Positions 42,614-50,349 of a stretch of DNA of 64,000 nucleotides are shown in pieces. Below the pieces are notes generated by a model that saw only the letters and a program-made list of their open reading frames with translations, was not told the DNA's origin and ran no database searches. Position numbers and translations under genes: made by a program. The DNA lies in NCBI GenBank assembly GCA_964617375.1, contig CAZTXQ010000010.1, positions 6,703-70,702 of the forward strand. The letters run 5' to 3'. Origin of the DNA: Firm-13 sp964617375 (GTDB lineage Bacteria; Bacillota; Clostridia; Saccharofermentanales; Saccharofermentanaceae). How positions within the stretch are numbered: the stretch's first letter is position 1; every line of letters starts with the position of its first letter.

Positions 42614-42913
42614 ACATTGATATACATACGAAATGGACGAAATCACCGATCCCGTATGTGCGTCATTGATAAATAAACGCATTTCTGTTCATTGATTACC
42701 CACTAAAAAGCGAGATTGAACGGATCTGGTGGGTGATTATTGACAAATTATTGCATTTATGCTCATTGATTTATATTCGAATCGCGAGAATTGACCTACT
42801 AAATTAGGCTTTCAATCAAAATGGTAGGTAATCATTGATGAATTAACGCATTTCTTCTCATTGATATACCCACCAAAAAAGCGGAATTGCCTGATTTGGT
42901 GGGTAATCCTTGA
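42614..42913 (+). repeat. Hairpin repeat array, locus 2 (four hairpins)
   Basis: TCATTGA boxes or one-base variants occur at 42615, 42663, 42689, 42737, 42773, 42832, 42858 and 42907 as direct repeats. Between box pairs lie hairpins with different arms: ACATACG/CGTATGT (42624, 42653), ACCCACTA/TGGTGGGT (42698, 42727), ACCTACTA/TGGTAGGT (42794, 42822) and an 11-bp perfect TACCCACCAAA/TTTGGTGGGTA (42867, 42895). Linkers such as TAAATAAACGCATTTCTG repeat between units. The third unit has about 20 extra bases. The arms change together, so pairing is kept. No coding potential was seen. Confidence 0.8.
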
Positions 42914-42949
42914 CAAACGATGTGTTCTCGCACACCTCATTAAGAAACA

Positions 42950-43155
42950 AAACCACCTTGCTGGAATTGGGGAGCTGCCACGCACACTCAAGAAGCAAGG
43001 AGGTTTTAACCCAAATGGATGAAGGAAGCTTAGCACACACACGATGGGAATGTAAATATCACGTCGTATTCCCACCCAAGTACAGTATATCGCAAATCAT
43101 GGGGTATCTCAAAGGGAGTGTAGCCTCATCATCTTCGATAGACATGCGATCCGAC
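42950..43155 (+). mobile_element. IS200/IS605-family tnpA remnant with its 5' hairpin
   Basis: The frame from 43016 reads DEGSLAHTRWECKYHVVF, the start of IS200-type Y1 transposases, but continues at once with PPKYSISQIMGYLKG, which in intact TnpA lies about 60 residues later. The HUH and probably the Tyr regions are thus lost. A frameshift then leads to SLIIFDRHA, again a TnpA motif. Upstream, AAACCACCTTGCT (42950-42962) pairs with AGCAAGGAGGTTT (42994-43006), hiding the RBS as in the known IS200 leader. The element is inactive. Confidence 0.8.
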
Positions 43156-43177
43156 GCCTTTGCATCAGCCTCTTTTT

Positions 43178-43894
43178 TTATTCGTAATAGATGGTGCGGC
43201 TGCCTTCGATCGATTCATTTAGGGTTATTGTTATGTGATCGATGGCTTTATCGATATCGCGATCCCGGATTCGTTCGAACAATCCTTCCGTATTGCGAGA
43301 GAGAGAAGGAACACCATAGAGAAGACAGTAGCGCTCCCAAAGATTGATGATCGGATATTTGAAGGAATAAAAGATCAGAGGCAGCAGGGTATTCCCGGAA
43401 AGGATGCCGAGTTCGTGATGGAAATTGAATGCGATCTCCGCTGCCTTTGACGGCGAATCGGTCTCTTTCAGGGAAAGGATATAATCTGCAAGCATCGCAA
43501 GCCCGGCGCTGTCGATTCTGGGAATCAGAAGCCGTACCGCCAGGGTATCGAGGACCATGCGGAACTCGAGAATGGATTTGATTTCGGCCTTGCCGAGCAT
43601 TCCGCCGTTATAGCTCATGATCGAGACCAGTGTCTCGACGGTTCCGTTTCTTCTGTAATCTGCGACAAAGGTGCCGGAGCGGGGCTTGACCGTAAGGAAC
43701 CCCTTTCGCTCCATCTCCGATAATCCGGCGTTGACGACGGCGCGGCTGACCTGCATCATTTCGGACAGCTCGCGTTCCGTCGGAAGCTTTGCTCCGACCG
43801 CAAGTCTTCCGGAGAGGATAGAGCCTTCCATTTCCTTGACAAAAAGTTCTTTGAGTGTCGGAGCGCACAGCTTGCCGAATTCCATTTCTGCCAT
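43178..43894 (-). CDS. GntR-family regulator, FadR/FCD subfamily
   Basis: The 238-residue protein has a GntR winged helix (residues about 12-75: ILSGRLAVGAKLPTERELSE, MMQVSRAVVNAGLSEMERKG, LTVKPRSGTFV) and a helical FCD ligand domain (EFRMVLDTLAVRLLIPRIDS, FNFHHELGILSGN with the metal His). FCD regulators usually bind carboxylic acids. ATG 43894 is preceded by GGAGG; the frame extends further without support. It is divergent from hypB, and FadR-type operator words lie at both ends of the intergenic region, so it likely controls itself and the hyp operon. Confidence 0.9.
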   Translation of the reverse strand: MAEMEFGKLCAPTLKELFVKEMEGSILSGRLAVGAKLPTERELSEMMQVSRAVVNAGLSEMERKGFLTVKPRSGTFVADYRRNGTVETLVSIMSYNGGMLGKAEIKSILEFRMVLDTLAVRLLIPRIDSAGLAMLADYILSLKETDSPSKAAEIAFNFHHELGILSGNTLLPLIFYSFKYPIINLWERYCLLYGVPSLSRNTEGLFERIRDRDIDKAIDHITITLNESIEGSRTIYYE

Positions 43895-43913
43895 ATCATT
43901 TCCTCCCTGGCAT

Positions 43914-43924
43914 TGGTATAACCA
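43914..43924. promoter_or_regulatory. FadR-type operator near the GntR start
   Basis: TGGTATAACCA fits the FadR-subfamily consensus TGGT-N3-ACCA exactly and is extended by a following GATACCA. It lies 20 bp upstream of the GntR start codon, where binding would repress the gene itself. Confidence 0.7.
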
Positions 43925-44061
43925 GATACCAGAATTATTGTAGATCCGTTTGTGTCGCATTTCAAGAACGGAATGTTAAAGATGCTTGCTATTAAGACTT
44001 TACCGTTGACTTGAGTACGCAAAAGGCTTACATTTTCCATAAGTATAAGCATTCCTTGATC

Positions 44062-44072
44062 TGGTATGTCCA
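44062..44072. promoter_or_regulatory. Second FadR-type operator, upstream of hypB
   Basis: TGGTATGTCCA differs from the first site by two bases and keeps the TGGT-N3-xCCA form. It lies 40 bp before the hypB start, so the same regulator probably controls hypB. The 218-bp region between the two genes holds no other feature I can support. Confidence 0.6.
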
Positions 44073-44112
44073 GATTGATTACGGGAATATGAACCGGACA
44101 GAGGTGACCGCT

Positions 44113-44787
44113 ATGGATGAATTTCGCATACTGAAAATCAAGAAAAGTGTATTTGAAGATAATGACCGCGAGGCCGGCCTTCTGCGGGAGGAACTTAAAT
44201 CCGCAGGGACATTCCTTCTTAACCTGATGTCCTCTCCGGGTTCCGGCAAAACGACAATCCTCAAAAGAACCATTCCTCTCCTGTCCGATGAATTTGCGAT
44301 CGGTGTCATGGAAGCGGACATAGACTCGGATGTCGACGCGAAGACTCTCTCGGAAGCCGGCGTAAAGGTTATACAGCTTCACACGGGCGGTATGTGCCAT
44401 CTCGATGCGGGCATGACGAAACAGGGCCTGGACGGTTTGGGCGTCGAGGGTACGGACCTCGTCATTCTCGAGAACGTCGGGAACCTTGTCTGCCCGGCCG
44501 AATTTGATACCGGCGCTTCGAAGAATGCGATGATTTTGAGCGTGCCGGAGGGCGACGACAAGCCTCTCAAATACCCGCTGATGTTCTCCGTATGCGATGT
44601 GCTTCTGATCAACAAGATCGATGTGCTGCCATATTTTGATTTCAATATGGAGGTCTGTATCGAGCGCGCGAAAAAATGCAATCCGAACATTCACATCATA
44701 CCCGTATCTGGCAGGACCGGCGAGGGAATCGCCGAATGGGCCGAGTGGCTCCGTACGGAAATCCGGGAATGGAACGGACAGAAATAA
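44113..44787 (+). CDS. hypB: HypB nickel-insertion GTPase
   Basis: The 224-residue SIMIBI GTPase has its P-loop at SSPGSGKTT (residues 40-48), the metal-binding Cys-His pair in GGMCHLDAGM, the conserved VGNLVCPAEFD with its Cys, and NKID for guanine recognition. The N-terminal CxxCGC nickel site and His-rich stretch of some HypB proteins are absent. HypB hands nickel to hydrogenase (or another Ni enzyme) together with HypA, encoded two genes downstream. ATG 44113 has GAGGTG. Confidence 0.92.
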   Translation: MDEFRILKIKKSVFEDNDREAGLLREELKSAGTFLLNLMSSPGSGKTTILKRTIPLLSDEFAIGVMEADIDSDVDAKTLSEAGVKVIQLHTGGMCHLDAGMTKQGLDGLGVEGTDLVILENVGNLVCPAEFDTGASKNAMILSVPEGDDKPLKYPLMFSVCDVLLINKIDVLPYFDFNMEVCIERAKKCNPNIHIIPVSGRTGEGIAEWAEWLRTEIREWNGQK

Positions 44788-44799
44788 GGGGGAGATAAT

Positions 44800-47481
44800 A
44801 TGGGACAGCGAGCGAAAATTCTGGATCTGGCCAATCACCTGAACAGGACAAAGACCGGCGAAAAAGGCGGAATCCTTTACGGCGACCCCGAATACAGGAT
44901 CCTTGAGCCGGTCGTCACCGACGACATGGCGGACGTGGGTATGTTTCTCGGTTTCCGGATCAAGCGAAATGCGAAAGAGATATCGGAACTTTGCGGAAAA
45001 CCGTTGGAAGAGACGACAAAGCTTCTCTGGGACCTTTCCATGGCGGGTGTCTGCTTTGTCAACGAGATTGACGGCGCCGACTGTTACTGGACGGATCTCT
45101 GGGTGCCCGGCATCATGGAGATGATGGCAAACAATCTGGAAAATGTTAAGAAGCACCCGCAGATCGCCGAAGCCTTCAATGATTACGGCATCGTCCGCGG
45201 CGCGAAAACGGCCGGTAATTTCCCCGTGGGTTTGGGACTCATGCGCGTTATCCCGATCGAACACGCGATCGAGGGCGAGACGCGCCGCGCTTCCTATGAG
45301 GAGGTCTCCGGCTATCTGAACGAGAACACTATCTTTTCCGTGTCGGACTGTGCCTGCCGGACCGTCCGCGAGTCCATGGGCGAAGGCTGCGGCCACCTGA
45401 AAGAAGATATGTGCATTCAGATGGGACACGCCGCCGAATACTATATCCGTACGAAGCGCGGCCGCGCAATCACCCGCGACGAGGCGTTCGAGATCATCCG
45501 GAGAGCCGAAGAGAACGGTCTCATGCACCAGATACCGAATACTGACGGACCCGGCAAGACCCACGCGATCTGCAATTGCTGCGGATGCTCCTGCCTGTCC
45601 CTCCGAACCGCCGAGATGTTCCTCAACAACGATATGGTGCGTTCGAACTATGTATCGAAGGTTGATCCGGATCGCTGCGTCGCCTGCGGCGAATGCGTTC
45701 AGGCCTGTCCGGTAAATGCCGTGAAGCTCGGGCAGAAGATCTGTGCGAAGACGCCGGTTGCCGAGAAGAAATATGACATCCCGAACGATACGAAATGGGG
45801 CCCCGAGCACTGGAAACCGGATTACCGTACAGCGCGTGAAGACGTTGCGCTGTCGGGGACCAGCCCCTGCAAGACCGAGTGCCCCGCGCATATTGCGATT
45901 CAGGGCTATATCAAACTTGCGTCGCAGGGCCGATATACAGAGGCTCTCGAGCTGATCAAACGCGAGAATCCTTTTCCGGCTGTATGCGGGCGAATCTGTC
46001 CGAGAAAGTGCGAATCCGCCTGCACAAGAGGTGACATCGACGATCCGATCGCGATCGACGAGATCAAGAAATTTATCGCCGAGCGGGATCTTCATGAGAC
46101 GACCCGTTTCGTACCGAAGAAACGCCATGACTACGGGAACAGGATCGCGGTGATCGGAGCCGGTCCCGCCGGGCTTTCCTGCGCGTTTTATCTGGCAATC
46201 GACGGATACGCCGTCACGGTTTTCGAGCGGCAGAAGATGGCCGGGGGCATGCTGATGCTCGGCATTCCGTCCTTCCGTCTCGAGAAGGATGTCGTAAACG
46301 CAGAGATCGAGATTCTCCGCGCGATGGGCGTCACCTTCAGAACCGGCGTCGAGGTTGGCCGCGACGTTACACTTTCCGATTTGCGCAGCGAGGGTTACGA
46401 AGCATTCTATCTGGCTGTCGGCGCACAGTCCGGAAGAAAACTTGGCATCGAGGGCGAGGACATGAGCGGTGTTACAACCGGTGTCGATTTCCTTCGTGAA
46501 GTGAACCTCGGAAGTGCGGCTCTTTTGGACGGCAATGTCGTCGTAATCGGCGGCGGAAACGTCGCGATCGACGTGGCACGGACCGCTGTCCGGACCGGCG
46601 CCGGCAAGGTTGGCATGTTCTGCCTTGAAAGCGAAAAAGAGATGCCTGCACTGCCCGAAGAGATACACGAGGCAAATTCCGAGAACATTTCGATCGGAAA
46701 CGGCTGGGGTCCGAAGAGGATCTTAAGCGAAAACGGCCGCGTCACCGGCGTGGAATTCAAGCGCTGCGTATCGGTATTTGACGAGAATCACCGTTTCGCG
46801 CCGAAGTACGATGAAGCGGATACCATTACGGTCCCCGCTGATCACGTACTGGTCTCGGTCGGTCAGTCCATCGATTGGGGCGGGCTTCTTGAAGGGAGCC
46901 GAGTCGAGCTCAATCCGAACCGGACAGTCCGTGCGGACGGTTTCACATACCAGACCGGTGAACCGGATGTTTTCGCAGGCGGAGACGCCTATACGGGACC
47001 GCGCTTCGCCGTTGACGCAATTGCCGCGGGGAAAGAAGCCGCCGTATCGATCCATCGGTATGTCCAGCCCGGACAGAGCCTCGTTATCGGTCGTGACAGA
47101 CGCGATTACCGTGCTTTTGACAAGAAGAATCTGATTATTGAAGGCTATGACGAGACCCCCAGACAGCATGCCGCTGAGGTCAAAGGCGAAAACGCCAAGG
47201 CGAGTTTTGTAGATCTCCGCGTACCCTTCACCGAAGAGCAGCTCATCAAAGAAACCTCGAGATGCCTCTCCTGCGGAGCTTCCGTCGTCGATACGTATAT
47301 GTGTGTCGGATGCGGGCAGTGTACGACCAAATGCCGCTTTGATGCGATCTCCCTTGTGAAGGTATACGATAAGGCTTCCATTCCGCTTAAGGAACTGAAA
47401 CCGGCCGTCGCGAAAAACATGATCCGCCGCCAGGGCAGAATTGTCGTAAAGAACGTGAAGCGGCTGTTCATAAAGCAGTGA
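44800..47481 (+). CDS. GltD-like iron-sulfur flavoprotein with N-terminal and C-terminal ferredoxin domains
   Basis: The 893-residue protein is modular. The N-terminal ~285 residues are not assigned but contain SVSDCACRTVRES and a dense CNCCGCSC motif near 258. A 4Fe-4S motif CVACGECVQACPV follows at 293. The GltD-type N-domain (CKTECPAHIAIQGYIKLASQ, CGRICPRKCESACTRGD) spans about 350-420. FAD and NAD(P) folds (VIGAGPAGLSCAFYLA near 450, VVIGGGNVAIDVARTA near 582) come next, and a C-terminal double-cluster domain (CLSCG...MCVGCGQCTTKC) lies near 822-850. It transfers electrons between NAD(P)H and an unknown partner. It sits between hypB and hypA with short gaps. Confidence 0.85.
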   Translation: MGQRAKILDLANHLNRTKTGEKGGILYGDPEYRILEPVVTDDMADVGMFLGFRIKRNAKEISELCGKPLEETTKLLWDLSMAGVCFVNEIDGADCYWTDLWVPGIMEMMANNLENVKKHPQIAEAFNDYGIVRGAKTAGNFPVGLGLMRVIPIEHAIEGETRRASYEEVSGYLNENTIFSVSDCACRTVRESMGEGCGHLKEDMCIQMGHAAEYYIRTKRGRAITRDEAFEIIRRAEENGLMHQIPNTDGPGKTHAICNCCGCSCLSLRTAEMFLNNDMVRSNYVSKVDPDRCVACGECVQACPVNAVKLGQKICAKTPVAEKKYDIPNDTKWGPEHWKPDYRTAREDVALSGTSPCKTECPAHIAIQGYIKLASQGRYTEALELIKRENPFPAVCGRICPRKCESACTRGDIDDPIAIDEIKKFIAERDLHETTRFVPKKRHDYGNRIAVIGAGPAGLSCAFYLAIDGYAVTVFERQKMAGGMLMLGIPSFRLEKDVVNAEIEILRAMGVTFRTGVEVGRDVTLSDLRSEGYEAFYLAVGAQSGRKLGIEGEDMSGVTTGVDFLREVNLGSAALLDGNVVVIGGGNVAIDVARTAVRTGAGKVGMFCLESEKEMPALPEEIHEANSENISIGNGWGPKRILSENGRVTGVEFKRCVSVFDENHRFAPKYDEADTITVPADHVLVSVGQSIDWGGLLEGSRVELNPNRTVRADGFTYQTGEPDVFAGGDAYTGPRFAVDAIAAGKEAAVSIHRYVQPGQSLVIGRDRRDYRAFDKKNLIIEGYDETPRQHAAEVKGENAKASFVDLRVPFTEEQLIKETSRCLSCGASVVDTYMCVGCGQCTTKCRFDAISLVKVYDKASIPLKELKPAVAKNMIRRQGRIVVKNVKRLFIKQ

Positions 47482-47505
47482 AAAGTTAGAGCGGAGGATG
47501 TATGG

Positions 47506-47847
47506 ATGCATGAACTCGGAGTCGTCCTTTCGGTTGTCGAGACAGTCGAAAAATTCGCACGCGAGAACAATCTGACCAGGATCGGGACGCTGGTGCTGGA
47601 AATCGGCGAATTGTCTTCGATCATTCCGAAGTACGTGGAGAGCTGCTACCCGGCCGCTGTTGACGGAACGCTTCTTGAGAACACAGAACTAAAGATCGAA
47701 ATCATACCGGGCAACGGTCTATGCCGGGACTGCGGCAAGGTCTTTAGCCTGAAAGAGAACCATCTCGTCTGCCCACACTGCGGCAGCCGCCGCTATGAGA
47801 TGCTGAGCGGCAGAGAATTCATGATTAAAGAGATCATCGCATACTAA
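47506..47847 (+). CDS. hypA: HypA nickel metallochaperone
   Basis: The 113-residue protein begins M-H-E-L-G, with the His2 and Glu3 that bind nickel, and has the zinc motif CRDCGKVFSLKENHLVCPHC (CxxC-x13-CxxC, near residue 73). HypA receives nickel and passes it on with HypB. The ATG at 47506 was chosen since it gives the canonical N-terminus; ATG 47502 ends after three codons. GCGGAGG lies upstream. No nickel-enzyme structural gene is in this window. Confidence 0.93.
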   Translation: MHELGVVLSVVETVEKFARENNLTRIGTLVLEIGELSSIIPKYVESCYPAAVDGTLLENTELKIEIIPGNGLCRDCGKVFSLKENHLVCPHCGSRRYEMLSGREFMIKEIIAY

Positions 47848-47850
47848 AAA

Positions 47851-47880
47851 ACGGCCGCTTCACGTAAATGAAGCGGCCGT
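47851..47880. terminator. Strong hairpin between hypA and the TM2 gene
   Basis: ACGGCCGCTTCA and TGAAGCGGCCGT form a perfect 12-bp stem with a 6-nt loop. Six A residues precede it on the plus strand, so the T-run serves the minus-strand TM2 gene; for hypA there is no T-run. Confidence 0.8.
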
Positions 47881-47903
47881 CCTCGTTCCGGAAGAAAATT
47901 GAA

Positions 47904-48104
47904 TTAGCCAATAACCCAGTTCGTTCCGTCTTTCTTTGTGAACTTGCCTGTGATAACCATAATTAAGTCAATAAGCCAGCCGATGCCGAAACAGCCGCCG
48001 GTCAGAAGCCAGATAATACCCGTGCCGATCTTGCCTGAAAGAAATCTGTGAACACCGATTCCACCGAGAAAAAACGTAATTAAAATTGCCGGTACCTTTT
48101 CCAT
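47904..48104 (-). CDS. Small TM2-domain membrane protein
   Basis: The 66-residue protein is a single TM2 domain: two helices joined by a short loop with the typical pattern FFLGGIGVHRFLSGKIGTGI (G-x-x-G-x-H-R-F), then LLTGGCFGIGWLIDLIMVI. It ends in a short polar tail (GKFTKKDGTNWVIG). Function of TM2 proteins is not known. GGAGG lies upstream of the start. A relative with three TM2 units is encoded at 60149. Confidence 0.85.
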   Translation of the reverse strand: MEKVPAILITFFLGGIGVHRFLSGKIGTGIIWLLTGGCFGIGWLIDLIMVITGKFTKKDGTNWVIG

Positions 48105-48280
48105 AAAACCCCTCCGTAAGTGTTATTTGTCTATTGTCTTTATGACAAATTAAGAGTATCGAAAATGTCTCATATAGTCAAGAATATTTTCTATTTTTGG
48201 CAGGGAAATTCCAGTCTTTATGATAAAATTGAAGAATATTTTACATGTGGCAGCGGCACGCGCCGGCGGAGGATCAGTTT

Positions 48281-49114
48281 ATGTATATCGGCTGTCATTT
48301 ATCGGTTTCGGAAGGCTTTCTGGCTATGGGGCAAACGGCGCTGGCCATTCATGCGAATACGTTTCAGTTTTTTACCAGAAATCCAAGAGGAAGCAAAGCT
48401 AAGGAGATCGATCCTGCGGATGCCGGTGCGCTTATCACTCTTATGAAGGAGCATGCTTTTGCTCCGATTCTGGGTCATGCGCCCTATACCTTAAATCCGT
48501 GCTCGGCAGATCCGAAGGTTCGGGAATTTGCGGCTATGACCATGAAAGACGACTTGCAGAGGATGGAAATGCTGCCGGGGAATCTATACAACTTTCATCC
48601 GGGAAGCCACACAGGGCAGGGAATCGGTGCCGGTATTATACAGATACAGGGTCTCCTGAATTCGATGTTATTTCCGGAACAGCAGACAACCGTGCTTCTC
48701 GAGACGATGGCAGGCAAGGGATCGGAAGTCGGGAGCCGTTTCGAAGAACTCCGTGACATCATAGACGGTATCGAGCTCTCCGGCAAAATCGGAGTCTGCC
48801 TTGATACCTGCCACGTAAACGATGCGGGTTACGGCATCGTGAACGATTTGGACGGTGTTCTTGAGGAGTTTGACCGTGTGATCGGTATCGGCCGTCTCAA
48901 GGCGGTTCACTTGAACGACAGTATGAATCCTCTAGGGAGTCATAAGGACCGCCACGAGAAGATCGGCAAGGGAACCATCGGGGAAGAGGCGATCGAACGG
49001 ATCATCAATCATCCGCTCTTAAGAAACCTGCCTTTTTATCTCGAGACACCGAACGAGATCGAAGGATATGCGGAAGAAATTCGCCTGCTTAAAGACTTAT
49101 ACAAAGAATTGTGA
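48281..49114 (+). CDS. nfo: Endonuclease IV (apurinic/apyrimidinic endonuclease)
   Basis: The 277-residue TIM-barrel nuclease has the metal ligands and family motifs: YIGCHLSVSEGFLAMG at the start, NLYNFHPGSHTGQG, TTVLLETMAGKGSEVG, GVCLDTCHVNDAGYG, KAVHLNDSMNPLGSHKDRHE and KIGKGTIGE. It cleaves the DNA backbone at abasic sites in base-excision repair. ATG 48281 has GGAGG about 9 nt upstream; the frame extends 12 codons further, which I do not use. Confidence 0.94.
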   Translation: MYIGCHLSVSEGFLAMGQTALAIHANTFQFFTRNPRGSKAKEIDPADAGALITLMKEHAFAPILGHAPYTLNPCSADPKVREFAAMTMKDDLQRMEMLPGNLYNFHPGSHTGQGIGAGIIQIQGLLNSMLFPEQQTTVLLETMAGKGSEVGSRFEELRDIIDGIELSGKIGVCLDTCHVNDAGYGIVNDLDGVLEEFDRVIGIGRLKAVHLNDSMNPLGSHKDRHEKIGKGTIGEEAIERIINHPLLRNLPFYLETPNEIEGYAEEIRLLKDLYKEL

Positions 49115-49236
49115 TGCCGTGATTACGGCGCTGTACATAAAGCGGCCTCCAAAGAAGAGAAGAACGCCCCCGAGGATTAACCATAGTAGCATGGCATTTG
49201 TGATAAAATCAAGCGAAAGCATCAAGGGAGAATTCT

Positions 49237-49791
49237 ATGAGTCTAAAGGATGAAATCACGGCATATGTGCCCGTAAACGAACAGGAAGAGACGGACCGCG
49301 CCGTCATGCTCCGCTATCTTGAACTCGCGCCCGACGTACTGTCGCGGCAGAACCGGGTTGCGCATTTTACCGCATCCTCCTGGATACTGAACAGGGAACA
49401 TACAAAAGTTCTTATGATCTATCACAATATTTACCGCTCCTGGTCCTGGACCGGCGGGCATGCGGACGGCGAGGAGGATCTCCTCGCGGTAGCCGTACGC
49501 GAGGCTTCGGAGGAAACGGGTATCGGGCACTTTAAGGTTCTTCGTGAAGGCGTGTTTTCGCTCGAAATTCTGACGGTGGACGGTCATGAGAAGAGGGGAG
49601 AATACGTTCCCTCACATCTTCACCTGAATCTCACCTACCTTCTCGAAGCGGACGATGAGTCGGAACTGATCGTGAAACCGGACGAGAACAGCGGCGTTAA
49701 GTGGTTTACGCCAGCGGACGCCGTTTCGGCATCGACGGAACCGTGGATGCGCGAAAGAATCTATGAGAAGCTGAATCAAAAACGGTTCTGA
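49237..49791 (+). CDS. NUDIX hydrolase
   Basis: The 184-residue protein has a NUDIX box G-x5-E-x7-R-E-x2-E-E-x-G at GHADGEEDLLAVAVREASEE then TG (residues about 74-95), preceded by WSWTGGHADG. The N-terminal 40 residues (DEITAYVPVNEQEETDRAVM) are typical of a group of Firmicutes NUDIX proteins annotated as MutT-like. It hydrolyses a nucleoside diphosphate linked to another moiety; the substrate is unknown. AAGGGAG precedes the ATG. Confidence 0.88.
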   Translation: MSLKDEITAYVPVNEQEETDRAVMLRYLELAPDVLSRQNRVAHFTASSWILNREHTKVLMIYHNIYRSWSWTGGHADGEEDLLAVAVREASEETGIGHFKVLREGVFSLEILTVDGHEKRGEYVPSHLHLNLTYLLEADDESELIVKPDENSGVKWFTPADAVSASTEPWMRERIYEKLNQKRF

Positions 49792-50349
49792 GCGGTCCCG
49801 ATATGTTCAATACAAATCATCCTCGTAATTTTATTTATATGGCCATGATGAATCTCTACGAAGAACAGGTAACAAAACAAAATATCCGAGTTTCTTGATA
49901 AGTTGTTTTTTCTCGTGACATTTGTGCAAATCGAGTTACAATAGGTTCAAAATGCTCCGAATATTTAGTTGATATGCATGAATAAATGCTTGACGCTAAA
50001 CATTTTCTTATGATCCTGCTTCTTTGCGGAGGTGCTGATTTGAGCTTCAGGAATTTGCCGGTTACGAGCCGGTTCATCTCGCTGTCCCGTATGCGCAATT
50101 CCTCGTTTTGCCGTCGGCAGGCCAAATCAACCAGTGATATTTATTATCGGGAATTTGAAGATTTAAGTCAAATCCGGGCATGCCAGGCAGCGCCCGTTTT
50201 TTTTACCCCCATAACGAAACGTTTTGCGCAGTGATAGGTATAGGAGGATTCTGAATAATGAGGTTAAAAAGATAAGGGGCAACATTAAAGGGGTATTACG
50301 GATTGCATGAGTACGGGGATAACCGGGGAAACAACAGGGGGACTAAGAG
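49792..50349. other. 558-bp gap with an orphan terminator
   Basis: No gene can be supported here. Open frames on both strands (49986-50234 plus, 49856-50125 minus) have no RBS and no family resemblance. A clear Rho-independent terminator lies at 50175-50204 on the plus strand: CGGGC...GCCCG followed by eight T residues, though no coding region ends before it. This suggests an unannotated short transcript from about 49.95 to 50.2 kb. The remaining 50205-50349 is the leader of the next gene. Confidence 0.4.
50175..50204 (+). terminator. Orphan Rho-independent terminator
   Basis: CGGGC (50175-50179) pairs with GCCCG (50192-50196), followed by TTTTTTTT. The nearest upstream gene on this strand, the NUDIX gene, ends 380 bp earlier. 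Confidence 0.7.

Noticed and set aside
42614..42913. CRISPR array
   Set aside because: The repeated words are only 7 bp, spacing alternates between about 26 and 50 bp, the inserts are hairpins with related arms, and no cas gene is present.
43756..46668. A 970-codon open frame on the minus strand opposite gntR, hypB and the flavoprotein
   Set aside because: It is antisense to three genes with clear family motifs, has no recognisable domain or RBS, and is explained by codon bias in GC-rich genes.
49856..50125. An 89-codon minus-strand frame as a gene
   Set aside because: Composition is only weakly protein-like, there is no RBS, and no neighbour supports it.
49986..50234. An 82-codon plus-strand frame as a gene
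   Set aside because: No RBS, no family resemblance, and the terminator at 50175-50204 lies inside it.
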